64,000 nucleotides of DNA from JAENVU01 sp964639075 (GCA_964639075.1 CAZXCB010000001.1:1-64000), one strand, 5' to 3'; numbered from the stretch's first letter, positions 15,781 to 25,272 are shown. The notes: generated from the letters alone by a model not told the origin. Program-made: numbers and translations.

Positions 15781-17376
15781 ATGAGCGCACCGACAGCCCC
15801 CGAGGTGGATCGCGTCCCCGACCGTCAGGGCCTCGTGCTGCTGGCGCTCATCCTGGTCGCCGCGGTCGCCAACCTGAACCTCGCGGTCGCGAACGTCGCG
15901 CTCCCCGACATCGGCAAGGCCTTCGACGCGAGCCAGACCGCGCTCGATCTCGTCGCCGTCGGCTATTCGCTCGGACTCGCGGCGTCGGTGCTGTGGCTGG
16001 GCGCGCTCGGCGACCGCTACGGCCGCAAGATGATGTTGATCCTCGGCGTGGCGATCTCCGTGCCGGCGTGCCTCCTCGCCGCGTGGGCACCGTCGGTCGA
16101 GGTGCTGTTCGCCGCCCGGCTGCTCGGCGGGGTGGCGGCGGGCATGGCCTACCCCACCACGCTCGCGCTGATCACCGCGCTGTGGTCCGGCCCGCCGCGA
16201 ACGCGTTCGATCGCGCTGTGGTCCGCGCTCGGCGGCGCGATCTCCGCGCTCGGCCCACTCGCGGCGGGCGCACTGCTCGAGTCGTACTGGTGGGGCTCGG
16301 TGTTCCTCATCACGCTGCCGCTCGCGGTCGTGGCGCTCGTGCTCGCCGTCCGGCTCGTCCCGTCCCACGTCGGCGAGGCCACCGAGCCGGTCGACAACCT
16401 GGGCGGCATCTTCTCCGCGCTGATGATCGGCGGCGTCGTCCTCGCGATCAACTTCGCGGCGGTACCGAACGAGGGCGCGCTCGTGCTCGGGCTGGTCGCG
16501 ATCGCGCTCGCGGCCGGCATCGGCTTCGTGATCCGTCAGCGCCGGGTCGCGAACCCCCTCTACGACCTGGACGTCGCGCAGCGCCGGATCTTCTGGGTGG
16601 CCGCCGTCGCCGGGATCGTGGTGTTCGGCTCGCTGATGGCCGCGATGTTCGTCGGCCAGCAGTTCCTCCAGAACGTGCTCGGGTACTCCACGCTCGACGC
16701 CGGGCTCGCGATCCTCCCCGCGGTCGTGGCCATGGTCATCGTCGCCCCGCGGTCGGCGAAGCTCGTGGAGGCGAAGGGCGCGCGCGTCACCCTGCTGATC
16801 GGCTACGTGTTCTGCTCGCTCGGGTTCCTCACGATGCTGCTGCTCTGGGACGAGGGCATCGCGTACTGGCCGGTCGGCCTCGGCTACCTGCTGGTCGGGG
16901 CGGGGGTCGGGTTCGCGGGGACGCCCGCCTCGCACTCGCTCACGGGCTCGGTCCCGGTCCGGCGCGCCGGCATGGCGTCGGGCACCGCCGACCTCCAGCG
17001 CGACCTCGGCGGGGCGATCATGCAGTCGATCCTCGGCGCGCTGCTCACGGCCGGCTATGCGAGCGCGTTCGCGAAGTCCATCGCGGCGTCGCCCAACGCG
17101 TCGAACATCACCGACAGCGTGCAGAGCCAGCTCGAGCACTCGTTCGCGAGCGCGGAGGCCACGGCGAGCCAGTACCCCGCGTACGCGAGCCAGATCACTG
17201 CGGCCGCGAAGGCGTCGTTCCTCCAGGGCGCGGACTGGGCCTACGCGGCCGGCCTGATCGCGGTGCTGCTCGGCGGCGTCCTCGTGTTCTTCATGTTCCC
17301 GCACGGCGCCGAGGAGAAGGCAAGGTTGGCCGAGTACCGGCGCGAGGACGAGGCCACGGCCGTCGCGAGCACATAG
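15781..17376 (+). CDS. MFS multidrug transporter of the DHA2 (EmrB/QacA) type
   Basis: 531 residues from the ATG at 15781 (an ATG at 15763 would add six residues). About 14 membrane segments, as in DHA2 carriers. The block LNLAVANVALPDIGKAFDAS in helix 1 and LGDRYGRKMMLILG after helix 2 (motif A) identify the family. A long polar loop at about residues 435-480 precedes the last helix. Such transporters use the proton gradient to expel drugs or metabolites; the substrate is not predictable. The LURP-one-like gene begins 20 bases downstream and may share the transcript. A TetR-type regulator is not adjacent. Confidence 0.9.
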   Translation: MSAPTAPEVDRVPDRQGLVLLALILVAAVANLNLAVANVALPDIGKAFDASQTALDLVAVGYSLGLAASVLWLGALGDRYGRKMMLILGVAISVPACLLAAWAPSVEVLFAARLLGGVAAGMAYPTTLALITALWSGPPRTRSIALWSALGGAISALGPLAAGALLESYWWGSVFLITLPLAVVALVLAVRLVPSHVGEATEPVDNLGGIFSALMIGGVVLAINFAAVPNEGALVLGLVAIALAAGIGFVIRQRRVANPLYDLDVAQRRIFWVAAVAGIVVFGSLMAAMFVGQQFLQNVLGYSTLDAGLAILPAVVAMVIVAPRSAKLVEAKGARVTLLIGYVFCSLGFLTMLLLWDEGIAYWPVGLGYLLVGAGVGFAGTPASHSLTGSVPVRRAGMASGTADLQRDLGGAIMQSILGALLTAGYASAFAKSIAASPNASNITDSVQSQLEHSFASAEATASQYPAYASQITAAAKASFLQGADWAYAAGLIAVLLGGVLVFFMFPHGAEEKARLAEYRREDEATAVAST

Positions 17377-17396
17377 CAGGAAGGACGGAGGACGAG

Positions 17397-17912
17397 ATGG
17401 GACTGCTGAGGAACCGGGGTGGCGGCGATGACCATGTGCGTTACCGGATGCGCGAAAAGCTGATCTCGATCGGCGACGACTACTGGGTCGAGGACGCCGA
17501 CGGCAACAAGGCGTACAAGGTCGACGGGAAGGCCGCGCGCATCCGCGACACCTGGAAGCTGAAGGACGCATCCGGCAACGAGGTCGCGACCATCCGCGAG
17601 CGCAAGCTCAGCGTCCGCGACGCGATCACGATCGAGCTGGGCGACCGCAAGCTCGTCGTGAAGAAGGCACTCGTCGGCATCCGCGACCGGTTCCACATCG
17701 ACGTCGAGGACGGTCCGGACATGAAGGCACACGGCAACATCGTCGACCACGAGTACGAGATCGAACGGGACGGCGACACCGTCGCCGAGGTGTCGAAGAA
17801 GTGGTTCCGGATCCGCGACTCGTACGGCGTCGAGATCGACCGCGGCGTCGACCCCGCACTGATCCTGGCGATCACCGTGGCGATCGACGCGCTCTCCCAC
17901 GACGCCGTGTAG
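17397..17912 (+). CDS. LURP-one/scramblase-like (DUF567-type) protein
   Basis: 171 residues from the ATG at 17397, with AGGAAGGACGGAGG upstream as a strong ribosome binding site. The sequence is a repeating beta-strand pattern with short polar turns (KLISIGDDYWVEDADGN, AARIRDTWKLKDASGNE, ATIRERKLSVRDAITIE), as expected for the 12-stranded Tubby-like barrel around a central helix. The central hydrophobic helix is at the C-terminus (ALILAITVAIDAL). The family in bacteria is of unknown role; membrane-lipid association is suspected. It lies 20 bases after the DHA2 transporter. Confidence 0.88.
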   Translation: MGLLRNRGGGDDHVRYRMREKLISIGDDYWVEDADGNKAYKVDGKAARIRDTWKLKDASGNEVATIRERKLSVRDAITIELGDRKLVVKKALVGIRDRFHIDVEDGPDMKAHGNIVDHEYEIERDGDTVAEVSKKWFRIRDSYGVEIDRGVDPALILAITVAIDALSHDAV

Positions 17913-17975
17913 ACCGCCGGGCGGAAGCGGCGCCGCGCCGAGCGCGTCGCGCAGTGGTGCGTCGTCGCAGCCGAC

Positions 17976-19703
17976 TCAGCCCGAGCGGGTCGGGAACCGC
18001 ATCCGCATGGTCGTCGTGCCGCGGTTGGCCCACTCCGCGTAGGGGACCGTCGGCACGGCGACCGGCCGCGGTGCGTCGCCAGCCCCGGTACCGGCGGGCC
18101 GGTGCAACGGTCGGTCGGGATCCCTCGCGACGACCGAGAACGCCCGGGCGGGCGGTGCGGCGGGGTCGACGACGAGGTCGCGCAGGTCGACGCGCGGCAC
18201 GTCGACGCCTTCGACGCAGTGCACGACCGGGCCCCGCCGGAGATGGACCGATCCCGCGGCGCCCTCGACCCGGGCATCGGTCTCCCACCACTGCCAGTCG
18301 ATCGGGACCTCCACGCGACCGTCGGCGGCGAGCGGTTCGTGACCGCGACCCCCGGCCCATCCCGGCCGACGCACCCGGATCGTGCCGCCGGACGGCGCCC
18401 GGTGGGTCCGGATCCGGATCGCGCCGTCGTCGGGATACGCCGAGGTCACCTCGACGTCCCAACCCGCCCCCGTGATGCGGGACGCGAGGGGCATGTGGAC
18501 CAGGAGATCACCGGCCGCGTCGACGCTCGCGACGTGGTCACCGACCGACGCGAACAGGCGCGCGAGGTTCGGTGGGCAGCACGGCACGACGAACCAACGA
18601 TGCCGGCGCGCCGGGAACCACGCCAGCGCCATCGCGTCGCCGTAGTCGAACGGGCTCACCCACGGGTTCGTCTCACCGGCCACCTCCGCGACCGCGTGCG
18701 GCTGCGAGTAGAACCACGTGTCGCCGGTCGCACCGACGCCGGCCGGCACCGCGTTGAACATGAGCAGCTCGATCTGGTCCAGCGCGCGCGGATCGGCGGT
18801 GAGTCGCCACGCGCGCTCGCAGAGCTGGACCGCGGCCACGGCCGCGCAGCTCTCCGCGTAGGCCATCGCGTCGGGGAGCTCGAAGGGCTTGCCCACCGCC
18901 TCGCCCAGCCAGCGGCCGCCGACCGCGCCGGTCGGGTAGGAGTGCTCGGCCAGCAGTGAGTCGAACAGGCCGACCGTCGCGCCGGTCCAGGTCGGGTCGC
19001 CGGTCGCGAGCGCGACCTCGGCGATCGCGGACGCGAGGTACAGCGCGCGCACCGCGTGCCCGTCGAGCCGGAACTCCGCCACGGACGAGCCCGACTCGCG
19101 CAGGCGCTGCTCGACGACCCAACGGGCGTGGTCGAGGTAGCGCGCCTCGCCGGTGGCGTCGGCGAGGCGGGCCAGCGCGAGCTCGACCTCGGGGTGCGCG
19201 TCGGTGCGCTCGTCCCGGCCCGGCCCGAACGTGTCGCAGAGGTGGTCGGCGAGCCGGGTCGCGACGCGCAGCAGGCGATCCGATCCCGTCACGCGGTGGT
19301 GCGAGACCGCGGCCTCGATGAGATGACCCGCGCAGTAGTGCTCGTGGCCGAAGTCGAGGTCGGCGTAACGCCCGATCGAACCGGACCCGGTGTCGTAGTA
19401 CGTGTGGACGTAGCCGTCGTCGTGCTGGACCGCCTCGATGAGATCGATCACCGGATCGGCGAGGTCGGCGCGACCCGCGAGCACCGCGGCCTCGAGCCAC
19501 TTGGAGAGGTCGGAGTCGCTGAAGTGCATCGCGCGCCGCTCGACGTCGGCGTCGCCGACCAGGCGCCGGAAGTTGTCGACGACGCCCTGGGCCTCGAGCC
19601 GCTCGAGCATTACGGGCAGCGTGTGCGCGCCCAGCTGCTCGATCCGCGGTGCCCAGAACGAGTCGCGCAGCTCGACGCTCGGACCCGCCGCGCGATCACG
19701 CAC
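17976..19703 (-). CDS. Glycoside hydrolase family 127, beta-L-arabinofuranosidase-like
   Basis: 575 residues from a GTG at 19701-19703 that overlaps the end of the FAD gene by 8 bases. An alpha/alpha-barrel domain is followed by beta-sandwich regions. The zinc and catalytic residues known from the Bifidobacterium HypBA1 enzyme (one Glu and three Cys) can be matched: Glu284 and Cys286 in AYAESC, and Cys375-Cys376 in VVPCCPPNLARL, where the first Cys would be the nucleophile. The enzyme would release L-arabinofuranose from plant glycoproteins or oligosaccharides. No signal peptide is seen, so it should act in the cytosol on imported sugars. No sugar transporter is adjacent, which is odd. Confidence 0.88.
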   Translation of the reverse strand: MRDRAAGPSVELRDSFWAPRIEQLGAHTLPVMLERLEAQGVVDNFRRLVGDADVERRAMHFSDSDLSKWLEAAVLAGRADLADPVIDLIEAVQHDDGYVHTYYDTGSGSIGRYADLDFGHEHYCAGHLIEAAVSHHRVTGSDRLLRVATRLADHLCDTFGPGRDERTDAHPEVELALARLADATGEARYLDHARWVVEQRLRESGSSVAEFRLDGHAVRALYLASAIAEVALATGDPTWTGATVGLFDSLLAEHSYPTGAVGGRWLGEAVGKPFELPDAMAYAESCAAVAAVQLCERAWRLTADPRALDQIELLMFNAVPAGVGATGDTWFYSQPHAVAEVAGETNPWVSPFDYGDAMALAWFPARRHRWFVVPCCPPNLARLFASVGDHVASVDAAGDLLVHMPLASRITGAGWDVEVTSAYPDDGAIRIRTHRAPSGGTIRVRRPGWAGGRGHEPLAADGRVEVPIDWQWWETDARVEGAAGSVHLRRGPVVHCVEGVDVPRVDLRDLVVDPAAPPARAFSVVARDPDRPLHRPAGTGAGDAPRPVAVPTVPYAEWANRGTTTMRMRFPTRSG

Positions 19704-21384
19704 CGGACTGCTTCGCGCCCTCGCGCGCGGTCCGTCCGGCGGCGCGACGTGCCCGCAACGCCGCGCCCCGACTCCACTCGAGGGGGTCGAAGTCGGCGGG
19801 GTCGGCGGGGATCGCGGTCGGGTCCTGCACGAGTCGGGTCCCCATGACCATCTCGACGAGGAGCGGCCGATCGAGGATCTCGCCCGCGGCCGCGACGCCG
19901 CCGGCGACGGTTCCGCCGATGCCGTGGCCCGAGACCGTGCCCTGGCCGACGAGCCACAGACCCTCGATCTCGGTGCGGTGGTGCGGGCGGAGATCACCAC
20001 TCTGCTCCGGCGAGTGGACCCAGCCGTAGCTCGTCCCGCCGGTCGACCCGGTGTAGCGCTCCTGGGTGGCGGGGGTCGCGGTCTCGATGTGCACGATGTG
20101 ATCACGGAACGGTCCGAGCACCCGCTCGGCCGCGTCCACGAGCGCGTCCGTGAGCTGCGCCTTCCGATCGCGGTAGCCCGGGTCCCGCCGGTAGGGACCG
20201 CCCTCGAGCGGGCCGTCGTCGAGCCCCCACCAGGCCCAGCCGCGTGGCGCCAACGTCATGATCTGGAAGTTCGTGTGCCCGGGCGGGCACAGGTGCGCGT
20301 TCGCCGGGTCCTTGCGCGAGGCCATCGCGACGTACGCGAACGTACCTCCGGCCGGAAGCTCACCCGCGTCGAGCGTGTCGTAGATCCCGTCGGTCTCGTA
20401 GTCGGGGAACAGGAAGTAGTTCGTGTTCGGTCCGGTGAGCTCGACGTCGACGACCACGTAGACGCACACCAGTCCGACGGTCATCTGCGCACGCTCCACC
20501 CAGCGGGGCGTGTCGGGATCCCACTGGTCGCGGTCGACCAGCTCGAGCACGGTGCGCGCGTGATCGGCATTGGAGAGGACGAGCGGCGCCTCGATCACGG
20601 TGCCGTCCACGAGGCGGACGCCGCGCGCGACGCGGTGCTCGACGACGATGTGGTCGACCGGCGTGAGCGTGCGCACCTCGCCGCCGAACGCCTCGATCAC
20701 CTGCACGAGCCGGGCCGGTATGACCTGGCCCCCGCCCTCGGGGTAGTAGGCACCGCGCATGTAGTGGTCGACGATCATCGCGTGCATCGCGATCGCCGTG
20801 TGCCGGGGTCCGCTCCCGTAGAGGCCCGACCAGTGGTCGAGCACGGCCCGGGCGCGTGGCGAGATCTCGCACGTGTCGAACAGCTCCGACAAGGCCCGGA
20901 ACGCCCATCGGTCGAAGGTCGGGGTCTCGGCACCGGGCAGCAGCCGGGCCCGCGACTCCTCGGCGACCGCGTGCAGCACCTCCACGCAGCGCTCGACCCC
21001 GGCGCGATCGTCGGGGAACGCCTCCACGAGGCGGTCGCGGTACTCGTCCCAGCCCGCGGGCACCCGGAAGGTCAGGTCCGGGAACTCGAGCGTGTCGAAG
21101 CCGTCGGGATCGAGCGGCCGCCACCGCACCCGGTCGCCGACCCCGAGACTGCCGAGCACCGAGGGCAGGAGCCCACCGGGACCGCAGTCACCCACGTAGT
21201 GCAGTCCGACGTCGAACTCGTACTCGTCGCCCGCGTGATGGCGCCGGAAGACCTGGCAGTTGCCGCCCGCGACGTCGTGACGCTCCACCACGAGCACGCG
21301 CCGGCCCGCGGCCGCGAGGCACGCGCCGGCGGTGAGCCCGCCGGGACCCGAGCCGACCACCACCACGTCCCAGTGCTCCGCCAT
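19696..21384 (-). CDS. Carotenoid/retinol-type FAD-dependent oxidoreductase (phytoene-desaturase superfamily)
   Basis: 562 residues. The N-terminus holds the dinucleotide-binding fold VVVVGSGPGGLTAGACLAAA at about residues 7-26, followed by VVERHDVAGGNCQVF. The C-terminal FAD block is GLWLVGQGTVSGHGIGGTVA near residue 500. Overall it resembles the phytoene desaturase/CrtISO/retinol saturase group (COG1233), which desaturate, isomerise or saturate polyenes. No other carotenoid biosynthesis gene is adjacent, although a carotenoid oxygenase lies at 44333-45835. The stop overlaps the GH127 start, so the two are co-translated. The aquaporin gene ends 19 bases beyond the upstream side. Confidence 0.85.
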   Translation of the reverse strand: MAEHWDVVVVGSGPGGLTAGACLAAAGRRVLVVERHDVAGGNCQVFRRHHAGDEYEFDVGLHYVGDCGPGGLLPSVLGSLGVGDRVRWRPLDPDGFDTLEFPDLTFRVPAGWDEYRDRLVEAFPDDRAGVERCVEVLHAVAEESRARLLPGAETPTFDRWAFRALSELFDTCEISPRARAVLDHWSGLYGSGPRHTAIAMHAMIVDHYMRGAYYPEGGGQVIPARLVQVIEAFGGEVRTLTPVDHIVVEHRVARGVRLVDGTVIEAPLVLSNADHARTVLELVDRDQWDPDTPRWVERAQMTVGLVCVYVVVDVELTGPNTNYFLFPDYETDGIYDTLDAGELPAGGTFAYVAMASRKDPANAHLCPPGHTNFQIMTLAPRGWAWWGLDDGPLEGGPYRRDPGYRDRKAQLTDALVDAAERVLGPFRDHIVHIETATPATQERYTGSTGGTSYGWVHSPEQSGDLRPHHRTEIEGLWLVGQGTVSGHGIGGTVAGGVAAAGEILDRPLLVEMVMGTRLVQDPTAIPADPADFDPLEWSRGAALRARRAAGRTAREGAKQSGA

Positions 21385-21402
21385 GACGCCTCCTCGGAGG
21401 CG

Positions 21403-22212
21403 CTACTCGGCCTCGACGCCCTCAGCTTCGCGCTCACCGGTCTGGAATGCGTCGCCACCCGTGGCGAGCTTCCACACGACCGCGCCGACGACCCCACCGA
21501 TCAGCGGGGCGACGATGAACAACCACAGCTGCGAGAGCGCGGTCCCGCCCTCGAAGACGGCCGGGCCGAGCGAGCGGGCCGGGTTCACGCTCGTGTTCGT
21601 GATCGGGATCGAGATCAGGTGGATCAGCGTGAGCATGAGGCCGATGCCGAGCGCGGCCATGCCCTTGGACGCGGCCTTGGTGGTGACACCGAGGATGACG
21701 ACGAGGAACAGCGCGGTGAGCAGAGCCTCCGCGATGAAGGCGCCCGTGAGGTCGTAGAAGATGCGGCCGCCGTGCTGGCCGTAGGCGTTCGACGCGAACG
21801 AGCCCTGGGTGATGGTGAAGCCACCGGGACGGCTGGACTGGATCGCCCACAGCGCGCCAACCGCGGCGATCGCGCCGACGCACTGCACGACGACGTACGC
21901 CGGGACCTCGCGCCACTCGAAGCGCTTGGCGGTCGCGAGGCCGATCGACACCGCGGGATTGAAGTGGCCCCCGGACACGTGTCCGAGCGCGTACGCGCTG
22001 CACAGCACCGTGAGACCGAACGCGAGGCTGACGCCGAGGTAGCCGATGCCGGAGTTCACGACACCCGCGGCGCCGATCTTGACGGCGCCGACGAAGACGT
22101 CGTTGCGGGCCGGGGTCAGCGCCTTGGCCGCGAAGATCGCAGCCCCGCAGCCACCGAAGACCAACACGAACGTGCCGATGAGCTCGGCACCGAGCTTCTT
22201 GGCGAGCGCCAT
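21403..22212 (-). CDS. aqpZ: Aquaporin (AqpZ-type water channel)
   Basis: 269 residues with six membrane helices and two half-helices carrying NPA motifs: N85-P86-A87 (GGHFNPAVS) and N210-P211-A212 followed by Arg213 (TNTSVNPARS). His198, fifteen residues before Arg213 in the block IHLISIPITNT, matches the His of the AqpZ selectivity filter, so this is a water channel and not a glycerol facilitator. An insertion of about 25 residues (SSRPGGFTITQGSFASNAYGQH) lies in loop C. It is first in a minus-strand group with the FAD oxidoreductase and GH127 gene. A likely role is osmotic water flow. Confidence 0.93.
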   Translation of the reverse strand: MALAKKLGAELIGTFVLVFGGCGAAIFAAKALTPARNDVFVGAVKIGAAGVVNSGIGYLGVSLAFGLTVLCSAYALGHVSGGHFNPAVSIGLATAKRFEWREVPAYVVVQCVGAIAAVGALWAIQSSRPGGFTITQGSFASNAYGQHGGRIFYDLTGAFIAEALLTALFLVVILGVTTKAASKGMAALGIGLMLTLIHLISIPITNTSVNPARSLGPAVFEGGTALSQLWLFIVAPLIGGVVGAVVWKLATGGDAFQTGEREAEGVEAE

Positions 22213-22303
22213 GGGATTCCCTCTTTCGAGATCAGGCCGCCCGCCGGCGTGGAACTCTACGGGTGTGGGCGCCCGATGGCACGGAATTCCTCGGCGCGCC
22301 CCA

Positions 22304-23788
22304 TCAGGAGAGGGTCATCGTGCCGTCCGCCGTCACCCGCGCCGGCGTCCCGGCGACGTCGTCGGTGACGAAGCGTCGCATGAGGTCCGGATCGGTCGAA
22401 CCACCCCAGACGCGCACACCGTCGGGCGTCAGCGTGGCGGCGATGGCGCGGTCGGGCTCGCCGTCGCGGTCGTGCATCACCGTCCAGGCCTCGATCGTGA
22501 CCGGACCGTCGTAGTCCAGCGAGGCGCCGCGCCGGCCGCGCGCGTCGATCTCGTCCTGAGGGTGCTCGTGGCGGAACCCGCCCGTCGGCGGCTCGGTCGA
22601 GTAGACGCCGAACGCGTGCTTCTGCACGCTCCCGCCGTTGGCGGTCACCAACCCGAGGCTCCGCGGGTCCTCGCGCAGCACGCCGACCATCGTCGCGATC
22701 GCGTGGCTCACCGGGTTGTTCCACGGGCCACCCGCGAAGCAGAGCCCGCCGTACACGGTGAGACGCCGCCGCGGATCGATGCGGAGCTCCTTGCACGCGA
22801 GCTGCACGGCCGACGGGAAGCACGAGTAGAGGTCGAGATGTGCAAGGTCGTCGACGCCGACGCCCGCGAGCTGCAGCGCCCGGTTCCCCGCGATGCCGAT
22901 GGCCGGCGACGCGGTGAACGCGAGCCGCTCGGACATGAACGGGTCGTAGCCGTCCGTCCCCGCGAGCGGGAACACCCAGCGGTCGCGCGACACCCCGAGG
23001 TCCCGGGCGCGCTCGACCGACGCGAGGATGCACCCGGCGGCCATGTCGACGTCGGGGTTCGACACCATCCGCTTCGTGTAGGGAGAGCCGATCATCCGGT
23101 TCTCCGCGGTCGGCGTCGTGATCTCCTCCGCCGTGAAGGACTCGCGCCGCCAGGCGTAGGGGTTCCCGGCCGCGACCACCGAGAAGTCGGCCCACATGCG
23201 GCCGACCTCGGCGAGGTGCTCGGCGAGCGTCCGTCCCGACGCGTGCCACAGCGCGTTCTCGTACATGGGGTACATGGCCGTGGCCGCGAGCACGCCACGC
23301 GCGGCCTCGGCCGGATGGAACATCTCGGTGATCGACACACCGTCGGACCACGTGGGCGTCACCTCGTCGGCCTGGCGGACCCAATCCGGCTCGGCGCCGG
23401 CCTTCTTGGCCTGCATCCGCGTGCGGAACGCCTCACCACCGACGACGACGCCCAGGTCCGTCTCGCCGCGCGCGATCGCGCCCGCGAGCCGGTTGACAAG
23501 CATCTGGGGGGTGTTGCCGCCCATCGACGGGAACCACGTCGCGGCGTCGGTCGCGCCGATCCCGTCGGCCACGAGCCGGCCCGGGTCGCGGTAGCGCCAC
23601 GAGAAGGGTGGCACGACCGCCACGATCTCGGCGTCGGTCGACGCGCGCGTCGTGCCGGCGTCGGCCGCCGCGAGGCGCGTCACCTCGGTCATGAGCTCGT
23701 GGGGTTCGAGCGGCTCTTCGCCCTCGTCGACGCGGTTGACGAGCTGCCCGACGCCGATGATCACCGGCGTGCGCGGATCGATGGTCAT
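22304..23788 (-). CDS. Thiolase-superfamily acetyl-CoA acetyltransferase-like protein
   Basis: 494 residues from the ATG at 23786-23788; the longer open frame upstream is not thiolase-like. The start TPVIIGVGQLVNR is the usual thiolase N-terminal strand. The N-terminal active-site region reads GGNTPQMLVNRLAGAIARGE, where classical thiolases have a nucleophilic Cys in a CxSG loop; that Cys is absent. The later VTANGGSVQKHAFGVYS block and a ~110-residue C-terminal add-on (ending DDVAGTPARVTADG) match the thiolase-like protein type found in mycobacteria and relatives. It may act in acyl-CoA or sterol side-chain metabolism without being a true thiolase. Its neighbours do not settle the substrate. 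Confidence 0.85.
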   Translation of the reverse strand: MTIDPRTPVIIGVGQLVNRVDEGEEPLEPHELMTEVTRLAAADAGTTRASTDAEIVAVVPPFSWRYRDPGRLVADGIGATDAATWFPSMGGNTPQMLVNRLAGAIARGETDLGVVVGGEAFRTRMQAKKAGAEPDWVRQADEVTPTWSDGVSITEMFHPAEAARGVLAATAMYPMYENALWHASGRTLAEHLAEVGRMWADFSVVAAGNPYAWRRESFTAEEITTPTAENRMIGSPYTKRMVSNPDVDMAAGCILASVERARDLGVSRDRWVFPLAGTDGYDPFMSERLAFTASPAIGIAGNRALQLAGVGVDDLAHLDLYSCFPSAVQLACKELRIDPRRRLTVYGGLCFAGGPWNNPVSHAIATMVGVLREDPRSLGLVTANGGSVQKHAFGVYSTEPPTGGFRHEHPQDEIDARGRRGASLDYDGPVTIEAWTVMHDRDGEPDRAIAATLTPDGVRVWGGSTDPDLMRRFVTDDVAGTPARVTADGTMTLS

Positions 23789-23825
23789 GATTCCTCTCGG
23801 ACGCCGCGCGACGGATCGGCGGGAG

Positions 23826-24104
23826 TCAGGCGCGGCGTTCGGCGCGGTCACGCAGGCGACGACCGATCGCGTACGCCACGAACGCGAGCACGACCACGGC
23901 GATCACCACGGGGATCGCGCGCCGCAGCGCGCTGACGGCCGCGTGCTCGACGGTCTCCTCGAGCACCTCGAGGTCGTGCTCGAGCTCGCGCAGATGCCGC
24001 TCGTGGGGCGTCTCGGGCGCGGCGGTCTCGGGCGCGGCTGTCTCGGGCGCGGCGGGCTCGGACCCGTTCGGGGCACCGTCAGGGGGCGGGGCGCTGGATT
24101 CCAT
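23826..24104 (-). CDS. Small single-span membrane protein with coiled coil
   Basis: 92 residues from the ATG at 24102-24104. An acidic Pro/Ala/Glu-rich N-terminus (three ETAAP-like repeats) is followed by a charged helix HERHLRELEHDLEVLEE with heptad spacing, then one membrane segment at about residues 63-80 and a basic tail RRLRDRAERRA. The topology would put the coiled coil on one side and the Arg tail on the cytosolic side. It starts 37 bases upstream of the thiolase-like gene on the same strand. No family was recognised. Confidence 0.65.
   Translation of the reverse strand: MESSAPPPDGAPNGSEPAAPETAAPETAAPETPHERHLRELEHDLEVLEETVEHAAVSALRRAIPVVIAVVVLAFVAYAIGRRLRDRAERRA
24010..24053. repeat. 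Three 14-base direct repeats (15-base period)
   Basis: GTCTCGGGCGCGGC occurs at 24010-24023, 24025-24038 and 24040-24053. In the minus-strand protein this encodes the ETAAP repeats of the small membrane protein. An in-frame period of 15 bases means copy-number changes would keep the gene open. Confidence 0.85.
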
Positions 24105-24192
24105 GCGGGGGAGTCTCCACTCCCGGGCCGCACACCGCCAACCGACGGGCCGATCGGCGCGGCACGGGTTGAGGCCCCGAGCGCGATCGTCT

Positions 24193-25272
24193 ATGACCGC
24201 GCCGATGACGGACTTCCTCACGGGAATGCGGGTGCTCGACCTGTCCGTGTGGCGCCCGATGCCGCACGCGACGCAGATCCTGGCGGACCTCGGCGCGGAG
24301 GTATTGAAGGTCGAACCACCCGGTGGCGACCCGATGCGGGGGTACCCGGAGATCTTCGCGTCGGTCGCGCGCGGCAAGCGCAGCATCGAGCTGGACCTGC
24401 GGACGCCGGCCGGGCGGGACCGCGCGCTCGCGCTCGCCGCCGAGGCCGACGTCGTCTGCGAGGCCTGGCGGCCGGGCGTGGCCGATCGTCTCGGCGTCGG
24501 GTACGAGTCCGTACGGGCCCGTCGCCCGGACGTCATCTACTGCTCGCTCTCCGGGTACGGAGCCGAAGGGCCGCTCCGTGACACCCCGGGCCACGACGTG
24601 AACTTCCAGGCGCTGGCGGGCGCCCTGGCCGCGCGCGCCGGCAGCCCCGATGTTCCCCGCCTGCCCGTCGCGGACCTCGAGGGCGGCACGGTCTGCGCGC
24701 TGCTCGTGTGCGCGGCCTGGGCGCGTCGAGTGAGCTCGGGCGTCGGTGAGCGCATCGACGTGGCGATGACCGACGTCGTGGCATGGTGGGTCGGCACGAC
24801 CACCGGCGTCGTCCACACCGACGCCGCGGGACCCACGTTCGGGTCGCCGGGCTACGGGACGTTCCGCACGCTCGACGGCGAGTGGCTCGCGCTCGGCGTG
24901 CTCGGTGAGCAGCGGCTCTGGGACGCGATCGCGCGCGCGCTCGACCTCTCCGGGCTGGTCGGGCTCGAGTTCGCCGATCGGCTCGCACGCACGGCGGAGG
25001 TGAACGACGCCATCGCGCGCGCGATCGCGTCGCTCGATAGCGAGGACGCGCTCACGCGCCTGGAGTCCGAGGGTGCGCCCGTCTCCCCGGTCCTCACGCC
25101 GGAGCAGGCGGCCGCACACCCGCAGCTGCGCGGCCGCGGCATCCACGTCCCGACCGTCGCCGGGACCGTGGTCGGTCTCCCGGCTCGTCTCGGCGGCGCG
25201 ACGCCGGAGCGATCCGCCACCCTCCCCGGCATCGGCGCCCATCCCGAGGGGTTCGGACCCCGCACCGGCTGA
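24193..25272 (+). CDS. CaiB/BaiF-type CoA transferase, alpha-methylacyl-CoA racemase-like
   Basis: 359 residues from the ATG at 24193 (a second ATG at 24205 is possible). Family III blocks are present: VLDLSVWRPMPHATQILADLGAEV at the start, SIELDLRTPAGRD, and SGYGAEGPLRDTPGHDVNF at about residues 120-138. The GHDxNFxALAG form and the short length (true family III transferases are ~400 residues) fit alpha-methylacyl-CoA racemase, where the Asp in GHD and an upstream His do the proton transfer at C2. Such enzymes act in branched-chain or sterol side-chain acyl-CoA catabolism, which agrees with the thiolase-like gene nearby. It is divergent from the small membrane protein gene. Confidence 0.87.
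   Translation: MTAPMTDFLTGMRVLDLSVWRPMPHATQILADLGAEVLKVEPPGGDPMRGYPEIFASVARGKRSIELDLRTPAGRDRALALAAEADVVCEAWRPGVADRLGVGYESVRARRPDVIYCSLSGYGAEGPLRDTPGHDVNFQALAGALAARAGSPDVPRLPVADLEGGTVCALLVCAAWARRVSSGVGERIDVAMTDVVAWWVGTTTGVVHTDAAGPTFGSPGYGTFRTLDGEWLALGVLGEQRLWDAIARALDLSGLVGLEFADRLARTAEVNDAIARAIASLDSEDALTRLESEGAPVSPVLTPEQAAAHPQLRGRGIHVPTVAGTVVGLPARLGGATPERSATLPGIGAHPEGFGPRTG

Noticed and set aside
17912..17976. GC-rich stem-loops between the convergent LURP-one and GH127 genes as a terminator
   Set aside because: Only short imperfect stems are found, with no T-rich tail, so I do not call one.
24010..24053. 15-base-period repeats as an origin or iteron array
   Set aside because: The copies are in frame and encode a Pro/Ala/Glu linker, and no replication gene is near.
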